From positions 7,926,501 through 7,990,500 of the forward strand of contig NC_059415.1 of assembly GCF_905220565.1 (NCBI RefSeq): a DNA stretch of 64,000 nt, read 5' to 3'. The stretch comes from Melitaea cinxia (lineage: Eukaryota > Arthropoda > Insecta > Lepidoptera > Nymphalidae). Shown piece after piece: positions 31,531 through 43,269 of this stretch (positions are counted from its first letter, which is position 1; each line of letters opens with the position of its first letter). The notes under the pieces are model-generated. The model was given only the letters and a program-made list of their open reading frames with translations, did no database searches and was not told the origin of the DNA. The position numbers and the translations under genes were made by a program.

Positions 31531-33200
31531 GCATTTAAAAGAACATTAGCAAAACAGCAATTGATGTAACTCTCAATTGATTGCCTCAATTGTTTATAAA
31601 CGTTTGTTATCTGCTGGCGCAGGGACTTCACTGCACGTCATGCGATGACTATGGAGATTGTTTTATTTATAAACTACGCATCTGCGAGTAATAATTACTA
31701 ATATTATGTCAATTAATATACATACCTATATAAATAAAAAATATATCACTAAATTTCGATTACATCTTGACCAATTTTAGCCGATTTCTTTTTAAGCTTT
31801 CTAATACGTTGCAGAAGGTTGAAAATTGAAAGGTGAAAGATTTCAGAAAACAAACATTGTTTCAAACTTCACGCATTTGTCATGAATGTGAAGGACAATT
31901 TGAAAAAGTAACTGCGGAGTTTGTTGGCTATTCTTCCCTAAAGAATAAAGATTCAGTCTGCAGCATCCTGCTGGCCGAGGGCCTCTTTCTCCCTGATGAT
32001 GATAAAAGATTGGAGCTTAATCCACAACGCTGCTCCATACATATTTTTTTTTGTAAATTAAGTAAACGGTACAATGACGATAAAAAGGGCTTTTGATTCC
32101 TACAATATACAAACTACATACAGTGAATAGGCATCTTCTAGAAAAGCGCGCACCATCTTAGGCTGCATATTAAAAAAAAAAAAAAAATATATATATATAC
32201 ATAGATCGAACCGACCAAGTTTGAAGTTGAAGTTATTGTAACATCAATTTTCTATAGACAATTTATGAAATCAAATATACGAATTATTATCTCTTTTTGT
32301 GGAAATGCCTATTATTATTATCTTTCACCTTTTGGTAGAAATAAATTGTCACAGGTTTCCTACGATAAAAATCTCGTAATGGGTCGTCCTATTAAAGGAT
32401 GAAGGCGATTTTTTTTGTACTTCGCTGAGAGTTATTGTGTAAATAATATTATTTAAAAACATATCAGGTAATATTTCTAATGTTTTTATGTTTGAAAGAA
32501 AAAAAAAATCAGTAAACTGTTGACCATTTCTGTACTTAATTGGTAATTTGTGGTAAAGAAGTGTAACATGTTATTAAAAAATTAAGAAAAAAAAAACTCG
32601 ATTTTTGACTGTATTTTAGTAACTAAAAAAATTATAAAGTAAGTAGGTACATGATTTAATCCTGATCATATCTCATCCATCTCATTCTGTATAAATAAAG
32701 TACAGTTGAAATGAAAAGTATTTAACCTAAGTCTTTGTTGTAGTCCTTCGTTATAATAAACATCAAGAAGATTCAGAATGTATCCTATAGGTAGGTATGT
32801 ATATGCGCTACTCCGAAGCGATAATACCACGTATCAACATTAAGATTTAAAGGCTTAAGAAAATTAATTATTTTGATTTTAAATACGATAACCTTTTTTA
32901 AATTATTTTTTTTGAGAAATGATGGTTCTGCGTAACATTCTGGTTTTTATATGTATACGCGAATAAAATAAACCGATAAAAAAGATCCTCCCTTTTACAG
33001 ATCAGTAAAAATCTTTGAACTTGTTAACCTTTAGTATATGTGATTATAACTTATTTAGCGTTTGTGTTGATAATTATTATGTGTGCAGTGTAATACATGT
33101 ACAACCTTGCGTTCCCAGAAACTGGTACCCTCAAGTGGTAGGAGTAAATGAAACGCCGAGTATGAATTGTACATCACGATTTAATTTATGTTTTTTTTTT
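31531..33200. other. non-coding; SINE-1 scrap at about 31960-32040
   Basis: CTGCTGGCCGAGGGCCTCTTTC..GAGCTTAATCCACAACGCTG near 31970-32035 is SINE-1. The open frame at 31833-32096 runs through it and is not a gene. The rest is AT-rich. Confidence 0.45.
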
Positions 33201-33204
33201 TTCG

Positions 33205-33455
33205 AAATGACTGTTACTGTTGGGCTGGCCTTTACAGCATCACCGGTAATTTAATCTTTTTTTTTTTTCGATATGACTGTTGCTGTTGGCCCTACTGGCC
33301 TTTACAGCGTCACCGGTGAGAGGGGCCGGGCACTTAGGCAAACCGGCCGCGAAGGAAGATGTGGGCCCTTTTCGGCGGGCACGAGGGTGACGTTCGTCCT
33401 AAGGGTGTCTCCTAGCGAGATCGCACCTCGGCTTAGAACGTCGTCGGGATGGAAT
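33205..33455. repeat. GC-rich island with an imperfect direct repeat
   Basis: A unit of the type TGACTGTTACTGTTGGGCTG..GGCCTTTACAGCATCACCGG occurs at 33208-33245 and again at 33273-33318, followed by about 140 bp of GC-rich sequence (GAGAGGGGCCGGGCACTTAG to GAACGTCGTCGGGATGG). The origin was not recognised; it may be retroelement sequence. Open frames on both strands here reflect composition. Confidence 0.55.
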
Positions 33456-33612
33456 TTAATCTTTGGTTTCATTGGTTTCACCAATACTCATATACAGAGT
33501 TCGACACAATAATAGCGTGACCTAAATGACGCCTAGCGCCATCTATTGTAGACGTGGTAAACCAAACTTATAAAAAAAAACTTTAATAATTGTAAGTTTG
33601 TCAACTTCAATT

Positions 33613-33750
33613 TTAAGGCGACCAGAGCTCCTTGGAGATACGGTTGGCAACGCGCTTGCGATGCGTCTGGTTTTGTAGACGTCTAAAAGCCGCGGTAATC
33701 GTTTACCATCAGGTGAGCCGTACGCTTGTTTGTCGATCTAGTATAAAAAA
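33613..33750 (+). repeat. SINE-2, 3' half
   Basis: GGCGACCAGAGCTCCTTGGA, AACGCGCTTGCGATGCGTCT and ACCATCAGGTGAGCCGTACG, ending in an A-rich tail after CGATCTAGTATAAAA. Confidence 0.75.
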
Positions 33751-34145
33751 ATTAAGATCAACTTAACAATTTTTACGGTTATAGGATTTTTAGGAGGGAG
33801 AGTTTTAGGAATTATCGATATTTAAATGAAAATGACTACAAACTACATGTCTAAAATTATTATGATAACAGAAATTGTAGTATTGTAGTAGCTAAATGTC
33901 TAAAAAAATATTTTTTTTCCATTATACAGGAAAAGTTCAAAGTATTGCAGTATAATGTACTTACGTTAGTAATAACAGCCCAATGATTCAAAGTCACGTT
34001 GCTCCATTGAGGATAGATGGATTATTTCCCTATAAAACGATATCCCCCTATGATAATCGTTATTAGTTTCTCAATTCTCATGACAAGTACCGGAACCAAC
34101 TTTTCTTTTTCCAAGAGAAAACCCACAGGGACGAAGTTACTACCC
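33751..34145. other. non-coding
   Basis: No feature was recognised. Confidence 0.4.
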
Positions 34146-34149
34146 GACT

Positions 34150-34857
34150 AGAAAAAAGGTCAGGCTCAACCAGATCAGGCAGGTATCTAGACCGGATCAG
34201 GATAGAATGAGGCATGCCAGATCTGGCAAGCTTTATCAGGACCCAGTCCGGTCCAGATCAGGATAGTCTGGTGTAAAATATAATAAAGTATGGTAAGGCA
34301 TCCTGGATCAGGACCCGGTTCGGTCCAGATCAGGATAGCCTGAAAGAAATTACGCGGACTGAGCCTGAATCACGCTATTAATGTTTTTGAGCGCACTTAG
34401 TATATATACAGTTATCAGGACAGTATAGCAGGGAGTCCATTTCTACACAGTGGAGCAGTCGTAAGTAGTAGGAATAGTAGTTAGTTATTAGAAGTTAATA
34501 AATAAAATTTAATTAATAACAATAATTAATTAATAATATAAAAATAAATAAAAATAACTGATATTTAAAATAAAAACATAGATAAATAATACATTGGAAA
34601 AAATAAACAGAAATAAATATCATAATAATTGTGTTAAGTAACATGTTTATAATATCAATTCGCTTTTTTTACTAAACAATTTTTTCAAGAATATACATTC
34701 ATGTTTTTTAAAAGGACCGGACCAAACCGGCTGATCAGGATGAGATCGGGTCCAGATCAGGAAATCTCATCTAATTCTGATCAGGTCCAGACAAATCTTC
34801 TGCATTACATATCTTATCCGGTCCAGATCAGGCATGCCCGGTCGGGTCCTTCTAAGG
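34150..34857. repeat. two clusters of GGTCCAGATCAGG motifs
   Basis: Cluster 1 (34150-34345) and cluster 2 (34708-34857) each hold several GGTCCAGATCAGG, ATCAGGAC or CCGGATCAGGAT units in both full and half form. About 360 bp of plain AT-rich DNA lies between. Cluster 2 has inverted ends (AAGGACCGGACC at 34713 against GGTCGGGTCCTT near 34837-34852). This looks like a DNA transposon relic with subterminal motif arrays, or a MITE plus a relative. The frame at 34701-34901 runs through the motifs and is not a gene. Confidence 0.6.
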
Positions 34858-35660
34858 AACAGGAAAAAAATTCTACTCGGGTATATAACTATCAATGTTA
34901 AAATAACATACGGTTTTAGTATTTGTATTATAATAAATATGTGTTGTGTATTGAAAATACTTGTAAACATTTATTTTACCAATTTTAATAGTATATATAC
35001 GTACTTTATAAACGTATAAGCTATTCAATTATTATACCCTAATTCGTAACATTGAAATTCAAACAATAAAGCATTGTTTTGAAGGCAAGACTTTTTACCC
35101 TGTTTAAATTTCAATTTACCTCGCATAAGAATCTGAGTCAAAAGGCCATCACCCACTGAGAACCTCTTACAGTTGAATGCTATGCTATAATAAAATTAAT
35201 ACTTTTCTAAATATCGTTTTTACTTTAGATTTACAAATATTAATAATTTTTAATGTAACATTATCTAAGATAGCTTATACGAGAAAGACTAAAAATTTTG
35301 TGCTAGTTTATATAGGGTTAATAAGGATTACATTTTATACTTGGAAAATGTTACCGCCAAATGGAGATATTACTTACATACTAATCATCAATCACAAGTG
35401 TTTATGAATTACACATACGAACAAAAATAATATATAAATTTATTATTTTTTTAGTACTAATAAAAAGGCAATATATTATGCCTCCATATATAAAAATACA
35501 TTTTGAAACTTTCAACATTCACATTGTCTTTGGTTGTGTTTGTTCTTTCTATAAAACCGTCACAGATCACTGAAAACAATAATAAATATTTTAGTAGGTA
35601 CACAACATTATAACATATGAAGCAATACGCTTACAACGAATAACAATATTTATCTATTAA
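34858..35660. other. non-coding
   Basis: AT-rich; the short frames have no supporting motif. Confidence 0.4.
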
Positions 35661-35661
35661 T

Positions 35662-35998
35662 TTACGCTTCAGTCTGTAATATTCCACTGCTGGACATAGG
35701 CCTCTTTCCCCACGTAGGAGAAAGATAAGAGCTTAATCCACCACGCTGCTCCAATGTGAGTTGGCGGATATATTTCCTACTATGAGTAACGATCGCTATC
35801 AGGTATACACGATAACTACCGGGACCAACAGCTTAACGTTCTCTACGAGACACGGTGGGGAGGCTCACGAGGACTGCACAAACACCCAGACTACGCCAAA
35901 CATCTATATGGCCAATACAAATGTTTGTCATGTGCGGGGATCGAACCCGCAACCGCCAGTGCAACAGCCACAAACCAGTGCTGTGAATGTTGCACCAA
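35662..35998 (-). repeat. SINE-1, near full length
   Basis: On the minus strand the tRNA-derived head (right end) has the B box GGTTCGATCCCCGCACATGA. The middle includes TATCGTGTATACCTGATAGC and the AGGAAATATATCCGCCAACT block. The 3' end is GAGGCCTATGTCCAGCAGTG..ACAGACTGAA, the same kind of tail as the RTE-like LINE at 63797. It is the best template for recognising the other SINE-1 copies. Confidence 0.8.
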
Positions 35999-37355
35999 CG
36001 CTAATAATTTAGGTATATGCAATACAAATTACACATTTTATGTTTGTAATGTAATAACTATCTATCATATGAAACATTTGGCAAATAGATATTATTAAAA
36101 TATGATTTCACAAAACAAACAAGCACATTTTATCTTTTTTTATTTTCAATCCGACGAAAATCGTAACGCCGTATTTTTTTTTACTTAGTGATATTTTTAA
36201 CTTATAGAAAGTTTTACGTATACATAAGGTATGTCCATACAACTAACGAACACAAAAAAATGTCCAATTGTGTACAGAAACCAGTTCGGAAACAATGAAT
36301 AAATATTGGCATAAATAATAAAAATAAAAATAAAAATTGGCATTTATTAGGTTTTGATTAAACAAAAAACGCAAAATATAAATATTATATTTTTTAACTT
36401 CAAATTAAAGTTGTAGTAAATAAGACAGTGAACAGCTTAGCTACGTACCGATATGTATCCAATGGAAGACAAGCCTAGCATCCATTGTCTCAGATTGGAG
36501 ATCCTTGGAAACAATTTTCCGAAGCTGAACGCTCTTGATAATGTCTCGGACGCGTCTCGTTTATGTCGGATCATGGATGAAGAGTTTTATCTGGAAATGC
36601 CTTACGTTGCATTACTTGAATAATACGTAAACTTAGAGTTTACATTAAACATTAAATTTTTAGGTTATAATTTTTAAAGCATATTATTCGGTTCAAGGTA
36701 TGAAGTATATTAATGATAATGATGTAATTAGTGGCACTGTATTGCAAGATGTGACTAAATTTATAATAGAGTTTCTTTTTGATTCTTCTCTGCAGATCTA
36801 TATTCTGGATCAGTGGTAACTTCACTTTAAAAATAATTGATTTATCAAGTAAAACAATTTTAATTTGTAGTTACATATTTGTGACAATTCAAAATTTCTT
36901 TTGTAGTCTACTTGTATAGAGTAGTTTTTGATTTTGATTTTGAAATAACCTTAGATGAATACGCTATCTTTTCTTACAAGAACAGTCCGTGTTGGATTTC
37001 TATGATAAAGTAAAAATCTTTTGAGGTATATACGTGTAGGTTTATAATGTCAGTATAAAATATCAGTAATGTGAATAATGTTACCGCTGTTGTTCGTGGG
37101 GTCAAGTGGTTACTGCAAATCAGAGTTGTAATTCGGGGTCGTTGCATCGGTACCCGGAAACCCGGATAGGGTTTCGACATAGGCTGAGTGGCCTATCTTT
37201 TAATGTGGTGCGCTGCTGAGAAGACAATTTGCTTATACTTATTATTACCTACTCATTATATATGACAAAAATAAAGTTTTTTTGTCAATTTCAAGACAAA
37301 ACAACTGTACTTTATAAAAAGACGGTAAAACGGAGACAATTGTCTGTAAACATCT
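35999..37355. other. non-coding
   Basis: No gene, RNA or clear repeat was recognised in about 1.35 kb. Confidence 0.4.
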
Positions 37356-37359
37356 CATT

Positions 37360-37650
37360 CTTGTGAGTCTTTTTAAGGAAGGTTTTATCATTTTGCCCAA
37401 AAAGCTTTTAAAAGGGTCAGAACTCTTCTGTTATAAAAAGAGGTCTCAAATTAATTACCTCATTGAACAAGTGCTTATAAATAAAACGAAATCTTTTGGA
37501 TCTATTACAAATCGGTTTCCCTCAGGGGTCAATAATGGATCCATTTCTTTTCCTCATAAATATTCATGACTTCCTCGTTATAAAAACGGTATTAGTGTCT
37601 TGGGATTTTTTTCTTGATGATACTATTTTAATATTCAAATTTACAGAAAA
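37360..37650 (+). pseudogene. non-LTR reverse transcriptase relic
   Basis: One frame near 37510-37570 gives FPQGSIMDPFLFLINIHDF, a clear match to the RT pattern [VF]PQGSxLGPxLFLIxINDL. About 15 residues later comes FFLDDTIL, a decayed FADDT catalytic box (Ala changed to Leu). Upstream text in another frame (LFCYKKRSQINYLIEQVLIN) fits the region before box 4. Frameshifts break the frame. It differs from the copy at 28170 and retains a different part of the domain. Confidence 0.65.
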
Positions 37651-37850
37651 ATTATTATATTGACGATGATAGATATATTGTCGTTCGTGTGTCTACAAAT
37701 ATTATTTATTACGAACTAATTAGATTTGAATATTAAAGTGAAATGTATAGAGTTTCATGAAAATGTAAATTTTAACAATTCAAATATATATGGAGAAATC
37801 ATAAAGTTAATGAAGAGTGTTTTGTTCCATTGGCGAGTAACGTGGCCAAA

Positions 37851-37984
37851 CCCTATGGAAAAAATCTTATAAAACATGGACAAATGCAGACCAAATTCTC
37901 ATACCGAGATCTCTTATGCTCTCATAACTCGGTATGAGAATCTGATCTGCATTTGTCCATTTTTTATGAGTTTTTTTCATAGGG
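37851..37984. mobile_element. 134-bp foldback element
   Basis: The two halves are inverted copies: CCCTATGGAAAAAATCTTAT...TGGACAAATGCAGA...TTCTCATACCGAG against CTCGGTATGAGAAT...TCTGCATTTGTCCA...CATAGGG. The transcript would fold into one long hairpin with a short loop around 37908-37925. It is a MITE of foldback type. Confidence 0.8.
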
Positions 37985-38304
37985 AAGCTCCTCAGGAGTG
38001 TCAGCGGAAATGTGATGGCAATGGTGTGAATAGCTGGTTTTGTGAAATACTGAAGCTGTCTCAACCATGATTAAGAATCTTATATTTGTGATTTTATTTA
38101 AATTTTATGCTAGCGTTTAAAATTTGTCATTATAAAGGAGACAAACAAACTTACGGTTCACCTGATGAAAAGAGGTTACCATAGTATTTTAGCGCCCTCA
38201 ACACTCAAGTTGTAGTAGTTATTGATACTACAAAGCTAACAACCCTACATGTAGTTATGATATTGTCATAAAATTCCACAACAAATATTTATCATCACTT
38301 TACT

Positions 38305-38632
38305 ACCGCCTATCGCAATTCACCGCTGGACATAGGCTTCCCCAAGTTCGTGCTAAAAATGGCGTGAACTCATGTGTTTTGCCCATAGTCACCACGCTAG
38401 GCAGGCGGGTTGGTGACCGCTGGGCTGGCTTTGTCGCACCGAAGACGCTGCTGCCGTCTTTGGTCTGTGTATTTCAAAGAAAGCAGTTGGATGGTTATCA
38501 CGCCATCGGTCTGCTGTTTAAGTTCCAAGATGGTAGTGAAACTATTTTATCCCTTAGTCGCCTCTTACGACACCTACGGGAAGAGAGAGGAAGGCTATAT
38601 TCCTTACTGCCGTAACCACACAGCTTAATATT
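38305..38632 (-). repeat. SINE-3, near full length
   Basis: In the minus orientation it starts at the right (TGTGTGGTTACGGCAGTAAG), passes the CGTAAGAGGCGACTAAGGGA, TGGCGTGATAACCATCCAAC and GACAAAGCCAGCCCAGCGGT blocks, and ends at the left in the LINE-like tail (CTATGTCCAGCGGTGAATTG). Open frames here are SINE sequence. Confidence 0.8.
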
Positions 38633-39488
38633 TATCAATATGAGTTCAATTAGATAAATGAACATGGCCTATCCAGTAATGTCGTTCACTACATCCGCCA
38701 TCTATTCGTTTATTATGATTTTAACTTGCGGCCCATTGAATTCGAAGGACAAAAGGTTGCCTTCGACAAAATATTATGTTAGGAACAATGTTTTCTTTCA
38801 AATGACTTTTTTCATATAAAAATTCTTAACGAAAGTTATATTAATATTTGAGTGTATAACAATATCGTTATTTTTGTTTTTACACATCAAACAATTTATT
38901 TTGGTTTTATTTACGAAGAGGTAAAAAGAATATTTGTTGTTTTTGAGCCAAAGTTTGTGTATGTTCTATGTGCTCATATGTGTTTAAAAATACAAAAAAC
39001 ATTCCATATTATTATATTTTGCGGTCTTGTGAATTTTTCTCTACCTAATGTGACTTTAGATCTACTTATGTTTCACACAAAATTTTGACAACCGATCTAG
39101 TAAAATAATGATGGTAGTCATCCACATTCCGACGGTCGCTGCTTCGATTCCATTATTATTGATTTCCTACTTCTTACTCGTGGAAAATTACCCAGCAAAC
39201 ACATGGTTTTTTTTTATAATCGTTTTTTAATTATTTTTTTTTTTTTGAAAAATATGGTATAATATCATAATAGGGAAAGTTAACAATGTAACCTTGATTC
39301 TCTTCAATCTCTCAACTATCGTGCAGAAGGATATCGTAATCAGATAAAAATAAATGAGTGTGGATAAAAAGATACGACACAATAGAATACAAAAATAAAT
39401 CGAAAGGAAATTTAGAGTGGAATCGAAGTCACTAGATATTAGGATTAATATTTTTTTACGATTTACTATTTATAACTAAGATAATATA
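38633..39488. other. non-coding
   Basis: AT-rich. The + frame at 38852-39088 has no motif or splice support. Confidence 0.4.
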
Positions 39489-39489
39489 T

Positions 39490-40010
39490 AACTGAGGTAG
39501 GGCACAGCAGGAATTTCCTGCTCAAAATATGGAGCAGCCCGACTGGGGAAGTGACCTTACAGAAGATCACAGCTAAATAATACTGCTTCCAAGCAATATT
39601 GTGTTCCTGTTGGTGAGTAAGGCGACCAGAGCTCCTGGGGAGAGATTGGGGATTGGGTTAACAACACACTTGCGATGCTTCTGGTGTTGCAGGCGTCTAT
39701 AAGCTACGGTAATTAATCTCTTACATCAGGTGAGCCGTACGCTTGTTTGTTTATATATATATATATATATATCATCATCATCACTTCAGCCTATCGCAGT
39801 CCACTATATATAAATAGGAATTGATTTAAAAAGTCTATGGTTATCAATATGTCGGGAATTCTATGTTTAGGATCCGGAAACACAACACGATCATAAGCAC
39901 CATGGCAACATATATATGGCCTATAATTACTTTTATCATGTGTGAAGATCGAACGCGCGAATATAGCCATTTTCTGCGTCCAAACCGTTGATTACTGCTG
40001 CGTACAATAC
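39490..40010 (+). repeat. SINE-2 full copy, (TA)n tract and SINE-1 scraps
   Basis: 39490-39745 is a near-complete SINE-2 (GAGGTAGGGCACAGCAGGAA to GTGAGCCGTACGCTTGTTTG). A TA tract follows (39746-39771). 39775-40010 holds a SINE tail fragment (CTTCAGCCTATCGCAGTCCA) and a decayed SINE-1 middle (CATATATATGGCCTATAATT, GATCGAACGCGCG). Confidence 0.7.
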
Positions 40011-41595
40011 AGATTACTTTAAGAGCTTAAGTGACGGTGAGTTAGAAGAGAGCTTATAATAATAAATAATATATTGTAACACATAAAATTATTAAAAACA
40101 AGCCGTAATAGAAATAGGATTTGATAATCCATAAATTTAAATAATTGTGTTCGTTAGTTATAAAAAAACGATATTGATTCACATCGACAAGTAGCACGGC
40201 GTAGATAGACGGAAAAATAGTCAAATAAATACGCGTTATCAAAGATGACTGAAAAAGTAGTCATCAGATCACATAGCTTTTGAACGGTTATACAAAATTC
40301 GAAAACACTTTTTTGTGCTAGTTACCGTCAGGACAGATTTTGATAATTGAGGAAAAAATATAGCAGTAAAAAATTCGTCAGTTATTAAGTTAAATATAAT
40401 AATAATAAAAAAAAAAAAAAAAATTGAATATAATATAATAAAGTTTTTTTTTTAATGTGTTTATTGTTTAAAATGTAGTTGTGGTGTACAATAAAGTATA
40501 AATAAATAAATAAATAAAAGTAATTAAAATAAATTTACAGAAATATAATTGTTTTACGCTTACACTTATATAGTGTTTTAAAAGTACTTACTTTTGAAAC
40601 TTGCCTGAAAATTTTAATTTTGCATTACTAATATTAACCAATGGCAAGACTATCACACTCGTCCATAAACATCTAGCAACACAAAAATCTTCAGTAATTC
40701 AGAGCAAAGACGTATTTCTATAAAGCTATTGGGGAACCGCTTTGAAAAGTATTAAAAGCTTTAGCCTAGATAGATGAAGGAACCGTCGGAACACAAAACG
40801 CTCACATATTTTGGATGAAAAGAAAAAGGAAAAAGATAGGACGAAGATGAGTAATCAATATTTAGGTATGATAACTTAGGAATAGTTTTAGGTATTGATA
40901 ACTTAGGAATAGTTTTAGGAAAAGGGAAATGATCTATATTAAACATAATGAGTAAATACTGAAATTCAATTGAAAAAGAGCTATATAGCAAGTTAAATAA
41001 AATAAAAATAGGCAAATAATCGTCGAATTTCCGTTACCTTACCTTTCGGTAAATACAATTAGAAATTACTTTGTAGATAGTTACTAAGCTCTCTCGAGAT
41101 AAAGACAAAAATCCACTGAAACAAAATAGATTATCCTTGACTGAGATTTATGTTGAACAAATATACGTAATCCTATTTACTTAGGGCTCTAATTCAACGG
41201 ACTTCAGACGGATTTTCTGAAATCACTGCGAGCCGTTTTACTATCCACTCGTTTTATATAACGCTTATCATCTTCTGACTAACGAATCTCAACTTTATTA
41301 CCCGATGATAAAACTCGTTTTCGACTGAAGTGATGAATCTGGAGATTATAATATATGGGCAATTTGAAAATATTAATTTTAAGCCTTAATTTGCATTAAG
41401 TAAAGTTTAAATTTAAATGTGCGAATATAAAGTGCGTTTAATGGAACGAAATTCGAGATACGTTATTTAATAAAGTATGGCTTATTTACATTTTATATTT
41501 AAGGAATGAGTTCTGTAGTTAAGAAGAAATAAGCTACAAACGCACTGCTTTTTATAGTTAGTTTTAGTAGTTAGTAGTAGTTACAGCGATTGTTA
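40011..41595. other. non-coding
   Basis: 40140-40260 resembles the minus orientation of the AACCGACTTC family (ACATCGACAAGTAGCACGGC, ATAGTCAAATAAATACGCGTTATC). A direct repeat TTGATAACTTAGGAATAGTTTTAG occurs twice near 40866-40920 in whole or part. No gene was seen. Confidence 0.4.
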
Positions 41596-41600
41596 GTAAA

Positions 41601-42068
41601 AGAAAACAGGCCAGGTGTGCATTAGACTCGCGCACGAAGGGTTCCGTACCATTGACAAGGTAAAATATTTAAACAAAAATTTTCTGTCTAAATGTTTTTA
41701 TTTTTTTTATTTTTTTTTATTTATTATTAAAGTAAATATACAATTGAGTGTTTTGTGAATATTTCAAGTAGGCACTTGAAATATTATAATATATACAGTG
41801 ACTACCTGTTACCATTTATTGATGTCGAGCAAAAATAGGCAAAAAATGCGTTTTATGTATGGGAGCCTCCCTTAAATATTTATATTATTTTAAGTATTTG
41901 TTGTTATAGCGGCAACAGAAATACATAATTTGTGAAAATTTCAACTGTATTGCGGTTCTTGAGATACACCTGGTGACAGACAGACGGATGGACGAACGGA
42001 CGGACGGAGAGACAGCGAAGTCTTAGTAATAGGATCAAGTTTTTACCCTTTAGGTACGGAACACTAAA
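41601..42068 (+). repeat. GGTTCCGTACC repeat (retroposon 3' end type)
   Basis: Starts AGGCCAGGTGTGCATTAGAC..GGGTTCCGTACC and ends GGTACGGAACACTAAAAA. It contains ATGGGAGCCTCCCTTAAATA, CTTGAGATACACCTGGTGAC and a GACGGACGGACGG-type block. This is a common dispersed sequence in lepidopteran genomes. The start and end carry a short inverted repeat GTTCCGTACC/GGTACGGAAC. Confidence 0.65.
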
Positions 42069-42104
42069 AAAAAACTATGTATTTATATAGTATCTATAAT
42101 TACT

Positions 42105-42350
42105 TATGTATTACTAGTTGTGCGCGCGATTTCTTCCGCGTGGAATTAAAAAAATATATTGTTCAGTTCTCAGAGTTACAAAATAAATAAATTTTTAAAA
42201 TAAAAGTAGCCTTAGTTACTCCTTATTACATCAGCTATCTGCCAGTGAAAGTCCCTCAAAATCGATCCAGTCGTTTTAAAAATAAACCGGAACAAACAGA
42301 CAGACAGGCAGACAGACTGACGGACAAAAATTGTAAAAAATGCTCTTTTG
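42105..42350 (+). repeat. CTAGTTGTGCGCGCG retroposon 3' end
   Basis: ACTAGTTGTGCGCGCGATTT, TCCGCGTGGAATTAAAA, TTACATCAGCTATCTGCCAG, AAATCGATCCAGTCG and a CAGACAGACAGGCAGACAG tract match the inverted copy at 22022-22262. A frame at 42245-42481 overlaps it and is not a gene. Confidence 0.65.
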
Positions 42351-42591
42351 GTATATGTGCCGTGTATATATCCACGCCAATTTTATTTATTTTTAGTATA
42401 GATGTCTACAGAATACAAACAGAAGATAATAATGCGACTTTTCATTGTTCAACCATTTCTACTGCTGGCCGAAGTGAGTGATGTCGGTAAATTTTAAATG
42501 TTAGTTAATTTTGAAACGTCCGAACTTTATCAATTCTGAGAGCGAGATGTTTTCGCCCGGATGTACAAAACGGTGACGAGCGTAAAGCAAA

Positions 42592-42786
42592 GCATTTACC
42601 TGGCGTAGGGGACACCGTGGTCATGAAGGCGGTTTCCCTCAGAGCGAGGCTCCTCCATTGGGCTGGGCGGGGTTGACCTCTGTGATTATCCCTAATAATA
42701 AATGAAATGAAAATCCCTAATAATAAATGCGGATAACTCGGACGCGTAATTTTTGGTAGTGGGGACTGCGTACGCGCTGTCCCCCA
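42592..42786 (+). ncRNA. U1 snRNA variant or pseudogene
   Basis: U1 snRNA normally base-pairs with 5' splice sites through its 5' end. Here the 5' end reads GCATTTACCTGGCGTAGGGG; the canonical ACTTACCTG is changed to ATTTACCTG. Stem-loop I (ACACCGTGGTCATGAAGGCGG), stem-loop II (CGAGGCTCCTCCATTG), GTTGACCTCTGTGATTATCC, the Sm site AATTTTTGG (42748-42756) and the 3' hairpin (GGGGACTGCGTACGCGCTGTCCCC) follow in order. A 25-bp tandem duplication (ATCCCTAATAATAAATG at 42688 and 42713) has expanded it. The changed splice-site-pairing base and the duplication favour a pseudogene or a specialised variant. No promoter element was confirmed. Confidence 0.82.
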
Positions 42787-43058
42787 TAAAGAAAAGCAAA
42801 TTGAACTCCATCAAATTAGAAAAAAAAAAAATGCATTTTGAGCCATATCACTAACCAGCGATTTGTTCCAAGAAACCAATATAGAGGAGACAATGTCCAA
42901 ATTATTTTACCGGTACGGAAAAAAGAATTTCAATACCAATATAAACCTAGCTTATCTTTGTTTTCTTTCTGTTGAGATTCTGTAAATATTTACATAAATT
43001 ATGTATGACGAATGTTAATTTAGCTTTACATCACATGTGCAATAGAAAAACAACAAAA
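42787..43058. other. non-coding; 3' flank of 5S copy 3
   Basis: 42980-43058 matches the 3' flank of 5S copy 4 in inverted orientation (ATTGCACATGTGATGTAAAG), so these two 5S copies share flanking DNA. Confidence 0.55.
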
Positions 43059-43177
43059 AGCCAACGTCACGCGGTGTTCCCAGGCGGTCACCCATCCAAG
43101 TACTGACCGCGCCCGACGTTGCTTAACTTCGGTGATCGGACGAGAACCGGTGTATTCAACGTGGTATGGACGTTGGC
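43059..43177 (-). rRNA. 5S rRNA, copy 3
   Basis: A complete 119-nt 5S gene on the minus strand with the same sequence as copy 1 as far as seen by eye. Helix I and the internal Pol III control region are intact, and a T run follows the 3' end. The upstream flank contains TAGAGATAACACAGTTTATC and TTCGATATTTAG, shared with copy 4. Confidence 0.93.
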
Positions 43178-43269
43178 GACAGACATGCCCTAAATATCGA
43201 ACTTAATCTTGATAAACTGTGTTATCTCTACAAGCGTATTAACTCAAATTCAAATAATAAATAATTACA

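Noticed and set aside
31833..32096. 87-codon + strand frame
   Set aside because: Its second half is SINE-1 sequence. The first half has a Cys-x-x-Cys but no recognisable domain.
34701..34901. 66-codon + strand frame
   Set aside because: Runs through GATCAGG motif repeats; no protein family.
38364..38628. Overlapping + strand frames
   Set aside because: They translate SINE-3, which recurs at 18855, 57565 and 58951.
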